6,552 bases of DNA from Anaerolineales bacterium UBA5069. Lineage in GTDB: Bacteria > Chloroflexota > Anaerolineae > Caldilineales > Caldilineaceae. The stretch is taken from contig DIAV01000057.1 of assembly GCA_002415895.1 (NCBI GenBank), positions 1 through 6,552 of the forward strand. Direction: 5' to 3'. The notes under the pieces are model-generated. The model was not told the origin of the DNA. It saw nothing but the letters and a program-made list of their open reading frames with translations, and did no database searches. Both the position numbers and the translations under genes were made by a program. Shown piece by piece: positions 1 through 5,397 of this stretch (positions are counted from its first letter, which is position 1; the number at the start of each line of letters is the position of its first letter).

Positions 1-533
1 TCCGCCACGATTGGAAATTCCACACCCGGCCCCTCGCGCAGCGCCGTTCGGCCATCGTCCAACACAATGAAGGGCGTTGGCGTCAGGGTTGGCGTGGGAC
101 TGGGGGTCTCCGTGGGGGTGGCCGATTGCGTCGGCGTGGGTGGCGGCGGCGTGGGCGCTGCGGGCTGCGTGGCGCCGGGCGCGGGTACGGCCGTATAGAG
201 CGCCACCGGTGTCTCTGTGGGCGACGCCAAAGGATCAGGCGTCGGTGTCTCTGTTGCAGTTGGCGTTTCCGTTGGCGGCGGCACAACAAAAACCGAAGGG
301 TCTACGCCGGGTGGAATTGTGATCACACCGGGTGTTGAGCCACTGGGCGGCGTGACGATGATAATGGCCTCCACCGATGCTGAGGTGGGCGTAAACGTTG
401 GCGCTAATGTACGCGTGGGCGCGGCCGTGGCTACGGGTCGCTGCACCAGATTGGCTGTCGAGCAGCCAAGCGTTACCATCAGGAAAGCAGCCAATGGGAT
501 CAGAATCCGCCTGGCTGAACCATGTTGGTCCAT
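1..533 (-). CDS. Putative lipoprotein with Pro/Thr linker and SH3b-like domain (C-terminus missing)
   Basis: This is an open frame of 177 codons from an ATG at 533 that runs off the left edge, so the C-terminus is missing. Residues 1-24 look like a lipoprotein signal: a positive start (R8, R9), a hydrophobic core (about 10-22), then T-L-G-C with Cys24 as the likely lipidated residue. The -3 position is Thr rather than the usual Leu/Val/Ile, so the lipobox is imperfect. Residues 33-154 are a low-complexity Pro/Thr/Ala linker with three exact PTETP copies (87-91, 105-109, 140-144). After it, residues 155-177 read FIVLDDGRTALREGPGVEFP and on, which resembles the opening of a bacterial SH3 (SH3b) repeat, with its R-x-GPG-x-x-x-P core. 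Such proteins are usually anchored outside the cell membrane and bind cell wall or other polymers, but the role here is unknown. There is no strong ribosome binding site and no upstream start in frame nearby. Confidence 0.82.
   Translation of the reverse strand, partial: MDQHGSARRILIPLAAFLMVTLGCSTANLVQRPVATAAPTRTLAPTFTPTSASVEAIIIVTPPSGSTPGVITIPPGVDPSVFVVPPPTETPTATETPTPDPLASPTETPVALYTAVPAPGATQPAAPTPPPPTPTQSATPTETPSPTPTLTPTPFIVLDDGRTALREGPGVEFPIVA
72..281 (-). repeat. Low-complexity Pro/Thr-rich linker coding stretch
   Basis: This part of the lipoprotein gene encodes residues 85-154. It is almost entirely Pro, Thr, Ala, Ser and a few Glu, with recurring PTETP and PTPT units. At DNA level it is a run of short degenerate acg/ccn repeats rather than a perfect tandem array. 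It probably forms an extended spacer that holds the following SH3b-like domain away from the membrane. Confidence 0.6.
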
Positions 534-765
534 TGGCGGGTGAGCGACGGAGGATTGCCGGCTATTGCCACCGGAAGGCGACGCTGTATGTTGTTCAGGC
601 AGAGAGCCGCCGGTTGTCTGGGCGGCACGTCGCCCCACGTGTGGGGACGGAGGGTTCAATGGACCCGCCTCATGCTGGATGGCGGCGCTGGCATCGCATG
701 TCTTGCGCCTGTGCAGGGGGCTGCACGGTGAGCAGGCAATGCGCCTTGCGCCACGAATCTTGGCC

Positions 766-774
766 AGTATATCA
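766..774 (-). promoter_or_regulatory. Possible extended -10 promoter for the lipoprotein gene
   Basis: Read on the minus strand, 774 to 766 is TGATATACT, which is an extended -10 (TGn) followed by TATACT, one base from the consensus TATAAT. No -35 box sits at the normal distance, which is tolerated with an extended -10. Transcription would start near 759 and leave a leader of roughly 225 bases before the ATG at 533. That length is unusual, so this is a tentative call. Confidence 0.3.
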
Positions 775-1113
775 CAGCACTACGCTCGTGCGCGGTGCAT
801 TTGCGCTACGCTCAACCGGTGGAAACCTTCCGGCACGTAGAGTTAACTTGCTCATTATGGGTGTTTGCAACCGTGTAGACAAACAACGCGCGTGCGAGAA
901 TCAAGCCGGCATACGCAACAGCCGCGCGCCGTGCATTGAAAGCGTCGCTGCACGCCAGCAAATTTGCTCTACGCAGGGGCGCGCGGTAACATACACTGTT
1001 GTGTCACACTGTGCTGAAGGTGATGACGTTCGCTGCAAAGTGAAGACACGGCGACTCTATGTGCGGCAAACCTACGCCGCTCCAACACGTGCCCTACGGC
1101 ATGCTTGAACCGA

Positions 1114-1120
1114 AAGGAAA
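1114..1120 (+). promoter_or_regulatory. Ribosome binding site that fixes the rplI start
   Basis: AAGGAAA lies just before the ATG at 1126, with its GGA core 7 bases from the start codon. This favours 1126 (protein beginning [10 protein letters not shown]) over the TTG at 1105, which would place the site inside the gene. An ATG at 1135 (MKVLLLQ) would match the E. coli N-terminus more closely but is further from the site. Confidence 0.65.
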
Positions 1121-1125
1121 TCCAC

Positions 1126-1701
1126 ATGGCCCGCATGAAAGTGCTGTTGCTGCAGGATGTGCCCGAACTGGGCGAAGCTGGTGAAGTCTACCGTGTAGCC
1201 GGTGGCTACGCGCGCAACTACCTCATGCCGCGCGGCTATGCCACGCTGGCGACTGCGGGCGCGCTCAAGCAAGCTGACGTGATCAAGCAGGTGGGCATTC
1301 GCCGGCGCGCGCAGGAGCGTGCCAACGCCGAGGCGCAGGCCACCATGATCAAGGGCAAGAAGTTGCTCTTTACGGCCAATGCCGGTGAGAACGAGCGCCT
1401 GTACGGCTCTATCACCACGGCCGACATTGCCGAAAAGCTCTCCGCTGAAGTGGGCTTTGACGTGGATCGCCGCCGCATTCTGCTGGATGCACCTCTGCGC
1501 GACCTGGGTCTGTATGCGTTGGAACTGCGCATGATGCAGGATGTGCACGGTCAGTTCACTGTGGCCGTTGTGCGCGAAGGCGAAACATGGAATCACGCTG
1601 AAGAGCGCCAGGCCAAGAAGGCGGCCATTGCGCTGGCTAAGGAAGCGCAGGCGGCACGCGAATCGCAGGCCCCTGCGCCCGCCGCAGACGAAGCCGAGTA
1701 G
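1126..1701 (+). CDS. rplI: 50S ribosomal protein bL9
   Basis: bL9 binds 23S rRNA at the base of the L1 stalk with its N-terminal domain and reaches outward along the ribosome surface through a long helix to a C-terminal domain. It helps limit frame slippage and crowding of neighbouring ribosomes. The family signature is clear at residues 16-43: G-x-x-G-x4-V-x-x-G-Y-A-R-N-Y-L-x-P-x-G-x-A. The connecting helix (about 44-76) and the C-terminal domain (about 77-151, with the LYGSIT-x-x-DIA motif at 92-102) follow in the expected order. The protein is 191 residues against about 149 in E. coli. The excess is a C-terminal tail from about residue 152, rich in Ala, Glu, Lys and Gln and ending in [10 protein letters not shown]. 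The gene stands alone, without rpsF, ssb or rpsR next to it, and is followed by a terminator. Confidence 0.96.
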   Translation: MARMKVLLLQDVPELGEAGEVYRVAGGYARNYLMPRGYATLATAGALKQADVIKQVGIRRRAQERANAEAQATMIKGKKLLFTANAGENERLYGSITTADIAEKLSAEVGFDVDRRRILLDAPLRDLGLYALELRMMQDVHGQFTVAVVREGETWNHAEERQAKKAAIALAKEAQAARESQAPAPAADEAE

Positions 1702-1748
1702 TGGGGGCGCAATCGCCCACGACGTTACGCTGACAACTGAAGAGTGAA

Positions 1749-1782
1749 AAATGGACGGGCCCTGCATGGGGCCCGTCCATTT
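1749..1782. terminator. Bidirectional intrinsic terminator between rplI and the DUF2723 gene
   Basis: A perfect 14-bp inverted repeat (arms 1749-1762 and 1769-1782, each with the core GGACGGGCCC or its complement) encloses a 6-base loop, TGCATG. Read on the minus strand the stem runs into a stretch of T residues (1750-1747). Read on the plus strand the end of the stem supplies three T residues followed by a T-rich tail. It sits 47 bases after the rplI stop and 18 bases beyond the stop of the convergent minus-strand gene, so it probably ends transcription from both sides. Confidence 0.88.
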
Positions 1783-1800
1783 GATTGGTTGCCTGGTGCA

Positions 1801-3861
1801 TCAAGGTTGAAGAGGCAGGCGCAGATCGGCCAGCGTTTCAAAGCCGCCATCCACGGCGCGATAGAGGAGCACGGCCACGCCGTCGGCGCCCTCGGGCAAG
1901 GGCGCAGCGAGTGGCACGCGGTAGGCGTCATCCAGCCGCGCGCCTGTGGGCGCGTGGGAAACAAAGCCATGCAGCGGGGTCGCGGCGTCAACCTGCAAAA
2001 TGGCGTCTGCTGCGCCGTGGGGGTCTGCAATAAAGGCACCACCTAGCGTAGGGCGAAGACTCAGCGACAAACCATCGGGCCAGCCGCCGGCGGGCAGCAA
2101 CCAGCGCAGGCGGAGATCGAGCGCGGGCGCAGCGGCAGTCACGGGCGCGCCGCTGGGGCTGGGGGTGGTTGTGTAGGTTTCGAGCACGGGGAGCGCGCTA
2201 ACCGGCGTGTTCTGCGTGGCGCTTGCCGGCGCGCCGGCTGTGTGCGGCGCGCCGGCGATGATCGCCCAGTCACCATTGTGCGCGCTTACGGAATGCGTCC
2301 CGCCCATTTCGGCAATCAGAGTGGCGGCGCTGCCCCAGGTTGCCAGCAGAGGGCGGCCCTCGTCCAGCGCCTGGCGCGCACTGCTGCTGCCCACCACGCG
2401 CACATCCGGGCGCAAACCCCAAATGTGCGCGAGATAATCGAGGGATGCGCTATCGCCTTGTTCGGCAAAGAGCGCGGCATTCTGTGGCAGATCGTCGGCA
2501 AGCAACGATGCGGCACGGGCCAGCGCTTCATCTTGTGGGCGGCGGCTGCTGTCGGCCTGCGGCCATGATGCGCTAAAGCGCCAGCCCAGCGCGACGGCCA
2601 GCAAGACCAGCAGTGCAGGCTGCACCCAGTGCCGATGCGTCGTCGCGGGCCACTCTGCAAGGCGCGTGGCCCAGCCCGCAATGCCCAGCAGAATGAGCGG
2701 GTAGGCAGGCAGGACAACCTGAAACCAGTTGCCGTAACGGTAGGCCCAGGCAAAGAGCAGATAGATGGCAAGAGTGCCGTACAAGAGTACAACCACGCGC
2801 CGGTTGAGAAATGCAATCCCCACCAGCCCTGCAAGCAGCAGGGGTACGCTCAATTCCTGCCAGATCAACACGGGGAAGCCATTGCCAAAAAAAGTGCGAC
2901 CCGCCTCAAAACCCCAGCCCAGCTCTTCGCGCCCTTGTGCCGTGGAGACAAAGGCCCAGAACCAGCCGGCGGTCGACTGTACGCCTGCGCCACCCCACCA
3001 CTCAGGGTGCAGCGCACCGCGTACGTAAACGTATGCATAGGCGGTGAGGGGCAGCAGGGCCGCGCTCATGACTGCGGCCAGGTGACTGCGACTGCGCAGA
3101 AGGGCCGGGCGCTGCCAGAGAACGACCGCCACCAGTGGCAGTACAACGAACGCCACAGTCAGCATGTGAGCCAGCGAAATGCCGCAGAGGAAGGCGAGCA
3201 GGATGAGCAACCGCCCCGCGCGCGCACGCGGGCGATACAGCGCGGCACTGGCATTTGCGGCGGCGGCATCGGCTTCGGCCCAAAGCAGGTAAACATAAAC
3301 GATGGCGAGCGTCTGCGCCACCGCACTCGAGTATTGCTCGGTGGTGGTCGCGTAGAACCAGAAGAAATATGTAACGGCATAGAAGGCGCTGACGAGAAAG
3401 GCCAGCGGCCAGTTGCCCGCCTGTCCCCAGGGGCAGTGTGGCGCGTAGCGCCTGCTTGTGAGCATGCAGAGGGTGCGATAAAGGAACCAAAGCGCCAGGA
3501 GCGCCCAGAGGGTGCTGTAGGCCGAGACCATGGGGATTGGGTTGGGGTAGGGTTGGCCCAATGCACGCACTGCACTGCGCAGGGTGTGGAACCAAAGCCA
3601 GCCGCCCATTGTGTAGAGGGGATAACCCGGCGCGTTCCCAGGCCGTGCCTGCACCTGTGCATACTGGTGTGTAATCAGGTCGCCACCGGCAAGGTTGCCC
3701 CAGGTCATCCAGCGGTCGAGCGTGAGCGTGTACAGGATGGCCGCGCCCAGCATAAGCAGGATGCCGGCCCAGGTGGCGGTGCGCTGCGTGTAGAGGCGGC
3801 GCGCCAATGTGGTTGCGGTGGGCGTTGCAGTGTTGGCGGGGGCAGGGGCGGAAGTGGTCAC
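1801..3861 (-). CDS. DUF2723 family multi-pass membrane protein, probable GT-C glycosyltransferase
   Basis: This is a protein of 686 residues if it begins at the GTG at 3861. The frame continues up to a TTG at 3897 (698 residues), but that TTG lies inside a good -35 box. The first membrane helix (about 31-48) is followed by G-G-D (59-61) and N-A-P-G-Y-P-L-Y (76-83), which match the opening of the DUF2723 family (TMEM260-like, GT-C fold), where an acidic residue and a PGYPLY motif follow helix 1. Further family-like signals are W-F-Y-A-T-T-T-E-Q-Y with Glu175, and G-I-S-L-A-H with His232. I see about ten membrane helices up to residue 428. Beyond them lies a soluble region of about 258 residues: an alpha/beta-looking part, an Ala/Pro/Thr linker (about 541-580), then a probable beta-sandwich containing DDAYRVPL (644-651). 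Relatives transfer mannose or other sugars from lipid carriers to proteins, but the substrate here is unknown. It is transcribed alone, convergent with rplI. Confidence 0.85.
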   Translation of the reverse strand: MTTSAPAPANTATPTATTLARRLYTQRTATWAGILLMLGAAILYTLTLDRWMTWGNLAGGDLITHQYAQVQARPGNAPGYPLYTMGGWLWFHTLRSAVRALGQPYPNPIPMVSAYSTLWALLALWFLYRTLCMLTSRRYAPHCPWGQAGNWPLAFLVSAFYAVTYFFWFYATTTEQYSSAVAQTLAIVYVYLLWAEADAAAANASAALYRPRARAGRLLILLAFLCGISLAHMLTVAFVVLPLVAVVLWQRPALLRSRSHLAAVMSAALLPLTAYAYVYVRGALHPEWWGGAGVQSTAGWFWAFVSTAQGREELGWGFEAGRTFFGNGFPVLIWQELSVPLLLAGLVGIAFLNRRVVVLLYGTLAIYLLFAWAYRYGNWFQVVLPAYPLILLGIAGWATRLAEWPATTHRHWVQPALLVLLAVALGWRFSASWPQADSSRRPQDEALARAASLLADDLPQNAALFAEQGDSASLDYLAHIWGLRPDVRVVGSSSARQALDEGRPLLATWGSAATLIAEMGGTHSVSAHNGDWAIIAGAPHTAGAPASATQNTPVSALPVLETYTTTPSPSGAPVTAAAPALDLRLRWLLPAGGWPDGLSLSLRPTLGGAFIADPHGAADAILQVDAATPLHGFVSHAPTGARLDDAYRVPLAAPLPEGADGVAVLLYRAVDGGFETLADLRLPLQP

Positions 3862-3868
3862 AAGAGAA

Positions 3869-3897
3869 TCAATAACACGAGGTTGGCCGCCTGTCAA
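3869..3897 (-). promoter_or_regulatory. Sigma70-type promoter for the DUF2723 gene
   Basis: On the minus strand a perfect -35 box TTGACA (3897-3892) is followed, after exactly 17 bases, by TATTGA (3874-3869), which matches the -10 consensus at its first three bases only. The expected transcription start is at or next to 3862, directly before the GTG at 3861. This would give a leaderless or nearly leaderless message. The -10 is weak, so the call rests mainly on the -35 and its spacing. Confidence 0.5.
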
Positions 3898-3940
3898 AGA
3901 TGCGCAGCTCTTTGGGTTGCGCGCATGTGCACTGCTGCAA

Positions 3941-3970
3941 TTGGATTCTCGCTAATCGGGCGACTATAAT
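3941..3970 (+). promoter_or_regulatory. Promoter for the C26 hydrolase gene
   Basis: A perfect -10 box TATAAT lies at 3965-3970, with TTGGAT (3941-3946, three of six consensus bases) 18 bases upstream as a weak -35. Transcription would start near 3977, giving a leader of about 66 bases before the TTG start at 4043. It faces away from the DUF2723 promoter, with 43 bases between the two -35 boxes. Confidence 0.6.
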
Positions 3971-4032
3971 GCGGCGGTTGAAAACAAGTTCGAGGTGCAA
4001 CAAGCGCGTGCAGCTAATTATCGGCAGATAGT

Positions 4033-4037
4033 GAGGT
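4033..4037 (+). promoter_or_regulatory. Ribosome binding site supporting a TTG start
   Basis: GAGGT, a strong match to the anti-16S tail, ends 5 bases before the TTG at 4043. This well-placed site is the reason for accepting the rare TTG codon. No ATG in frame lies between it and the conserved domain, which begins about 22 residues later. Confidence 0.7.
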
Positions 4038-4042
4038 AGGCA

Positions 4043-5017
4043 TTGAATCGTGATCTGCGCAATCAGCCATTTCTTGAAGAGCCAGTGGGCGCTGCGGGCA
4101 TTCGCCGCCCGCTGATTGGCGTGCCCACCGGGCGCGAGAAGTCCCAGCGCTTTTTTGGCTTGCCTCTCTACATCATGAACCAAACCTACGTGCGCACCCT
4201 TGAGAATCTGGGCGCGCTGCCCGTGCTGATTCCCTTGCAGATGAGCGAGGCGACGCTGCGCGGCACCTTTGAGCGGCTTGACGGCGTCATGCTGCCTGGT
4301 GGTGAGGACATTGACCCCAGCCTCTATGGCGAAGAGCGTCATCCCCAGCTTGGCTCTACAGACAAGGAGCGCGACCGCACTGAATTGCTGCTGGCGCGCT
4401 GGGCGCTGGAGGCTGGGATGCCTATCTTGGGTGTCTGTCGCGGTGTACAAATGATGAACGTGGCCTGCGGCGGCACACTCTATCAGGATTTGACAACGCA
4501 AATGCCTGATCTGCAGAAGCATGACTACTTCCCGCCCACCTATGAGCGCTTCCGCATTACGCACCAGGTGGCCATTGAGGCGGACAGCCGCCTCGCGCGC
4601 GCGCTGGGGCAGATACACGAAGTGAACTCAATGCACCATCAGGGCATACGTGCGCTGGGGGCCGGGCTGCGCGTGGTAGGTATCGCGGAGGATGGACTGG
4701 CCGAGGCGCTGGAGATGCCCGAAGTGCCCTTTGCCGTGGGTGTGCAGTGGCACCCGGAAGAGTTGGCCAAGACGGACCAGGCGAGCGCTGGGCTCTTCTA
4801 CAACTTTGTGCGCGCGGCTTCGGATGATTGGCGTACGGCAGTGCCTGCTACATGGCCTGCGCTTTTCCGCAGCCGCACAACAGGTATGGATGTGGCAGAG
4901 AATGGCAATGGTGTGAGCCATGACGCGCGCAATGGCGCGCAGTATGAGGCTGGCGTGGGGCTGGGCGTTGTGCCGACCTCGAGAGAAGAGATGGCCGCGC
5001 GCGGAAATTGCGCGTAG
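4043..5017 (+). CDS. Class I glutamine amidotransferase-like hydrolase (peptidase C26, gamma-glutamyl-GABA hydrolase family)
   Basis: This is a protein of 324 residues in the family of PuuD, which cleaves gamma-glutamyl-gamma-aminobutyrate to glutamate and GABA in putrescine breakdown. The fold begins at RPLIGVPTG (22-30). It continues through the oxyanion region LPGGEDIDPSLYGEE (84-98), the nucleophile elbow G-V-C-R-G-V-Q with Cys132, the family hallmark VNSMHHQGI (194-202), and V-Q-W-H-P-E-E with His237 and Glu239 completing the catalytic triad. All three triad residues are present, so it should be active. The substrate cannot be read from the sequence: other members act on other gamma-glutamyl amides, and no other putrescine gene is nearby. 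The conserved part ends near residue 254. A low-complexity tail of about 70 residues follows, beyond the usual 230-260 length. The gene has its own promoter and possibly its own terminator. Confidence 0.92.
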   Translation: MNRDLRNQPFLEEPVGAAGIRRPLIGVPTGREKSQRFFGLPLYIMNQTYVRTLENLGALPVLIPLQMSEATLRGTFERLDGVMLPGGEDIDPSLYGEERHPQLGSTDKERDRTELLLARWALEAGMPILGVCRGVQMMNVACGGTLYQDLTTQMPDLQKHDYFPPTYERFRITHQVAIEADSRLARALGQIHEVNSMHHQGIRALGAGLRVVGIAEDGLAEALEMPEVPFAVGVQWHPEELAKTDQASAGLFYNFVRAASDDWRTAVPATWPALFRSRTTGMDVAENGNGVSHDARNGAQYEAGVGLGVVPTSREEMAARGNCA

Positions 5018-5057
5018 CAAGATTTCAGTCTCGGTGCCAGCCAACAAAGTTCGTATA

Positions 5058-5089
5058 GCGGCCGTCCTCTGCACGCAGGGGGCGGCCGC
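5058..5089 (+). terminator. Probable intrinsic terminator of the C26 hydrolase gene
   Basis: Arms 5058-5070 and 5077-5089 pair over 13 positions: seven GC pairs from GCGGCCG with CGGCCGC, then six more including two G-T wobbles, around a 6-base loop. The stem lies 40 bases after the stop codon. The downstream tail (ATTCTTGCCT) is only moderately T-rich, so efficiency is uncertain. Confidence 0.6.
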
Positions 5090-5294
5090 ATTCTTGCCTG
5101 AACGCGCCCCCCGGCCAGGGTGGCAGGATGGGGCATAGAGCGCGGAATGCAGTGCAAGGATCAGCTTTTGCACGACGAGGGCAGCGCTGCACGGTGATGG
5201 ATGCGCAGGTTGGGGGCGGCTCTCCGGCACGCGCCAAACCGCACTGTGGGCGTTGCAAATCCTTCGACCATCTGTTCCGTTTATCTGCCGCACG

Positions 5295-5324
5295 TTAGGA
5301 GAAAAGGCCATTTTGCAGTATAAT
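5295..5324 (+). promoter_or_regulatory. Probable gyrA promoter
   Basis: A perfect -10 box TATAAT lies at 5319-5324. TTAGGA (5295-5300, three of six consensus bases) sits 18 bases upstream as a weak -35. Transcription would start near 5331 and leave a leader of about 67 bases before the ATG at 5398. The architecture (perfect -10, poor -35, 18-base spacer, leader of about 66 bases) copies that of the promoter at 3941-3970. Confidence 0.6.
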
Positions 5325-5397
5325 TGTCATGTTATTCACCAGGCGTAATTGGTACGTTCTGGTCCCGTAACCTGATGAGCACTGGCATTGGCGGACT

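Larger units (their letters stand above)
534..1125. other. Long intergenic region between the lipoprotein gene and rplI
   Basis: About 590 bases separate two divergently read genes. Frames are open across parts of it, but their translations are rich in Arg, Cys and Ala, lack a ribosome binding site and resemble no family I know, so I call no gene. It should hold the promoters for both neighbours. I can point to one minus-strand extended -10 candidate (766-774), but I found no convincing -10/-35 pair facing rplI. Small structural features are a hairpin with arms 633-638 and 641-646, a repeated CTACGCTC (780-787, 806-813) and a repeated ACACTGT (993-999, 1006-1012). None has an assigned function. 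Confidence 0.6.
5018..5397. other. Intergenic region between the C26 hydrolase gene and gyrA
   Basis: These 380 bases contain a GC-rich hairpin near the left end (5058-5089), a stretch from 5090 to 5294 in which I see no gene, RNA or repeat, and the presumed gyrA promoter and leader from 5295 on. Short open frames on both strands have skewed composition (Pro, Arg, Cys) and no ribosome binding sites. No cloverleaf or TTCGAAT-type loop of a tRNA is visible. Confidence 0.6.

Noticed and set aside
628..649. Hairpin with CCCCAC/GTGGGG arms and CACGTG at its centre, considered as a terminator or operator
   Set aside because: The arms are only six bases with a two-base loop and no T tract follows on either strand. 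It is too short to separate from chance in GC-rich DNA.
993..1012. Direct repeat ACACTGT and neighbouring near-palindrome GTGTCACAC, considered as an operator
   Set aside because: Seven-base repeats occur by chance in a region of this size, and no promoter was found next to them.
398..1108. Open frame of 236 codons on the plus strand spanning the intergenic region
   Set aside because: It overlaps the lipoprotein gene on the other strand. It has no ribosome binding site, is unusually rich in Arg and Cys, and shows no motif. Long chance frames are common at this GC content.
1072..1767. Open frame of 231 codons on the minus strand, antisense to rplI
   Set aside because: It runs through the terminator hairpin and lies opposite an unmistakable ribosomal protein gene.
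2629..3969. Open frame of 446 codons on the plus strand, antisense to the DUF2723 gene
   Set aside because: It is a mirror of the codon bias of the real gene. Its translation is hydrophilic and full of Gly, Arg and Gln without domain signals, whereas the minus-strand frame encodes clear membrane helices and family motifs.
5331..5397. Leader of gyrA considered as a riboswitch or attenuator
   Set aside because: Only a four-base-pair hairpin (CGTA/TACG around 5343-5355) and scattered short pairings are visible. There is no known riboswitch core.
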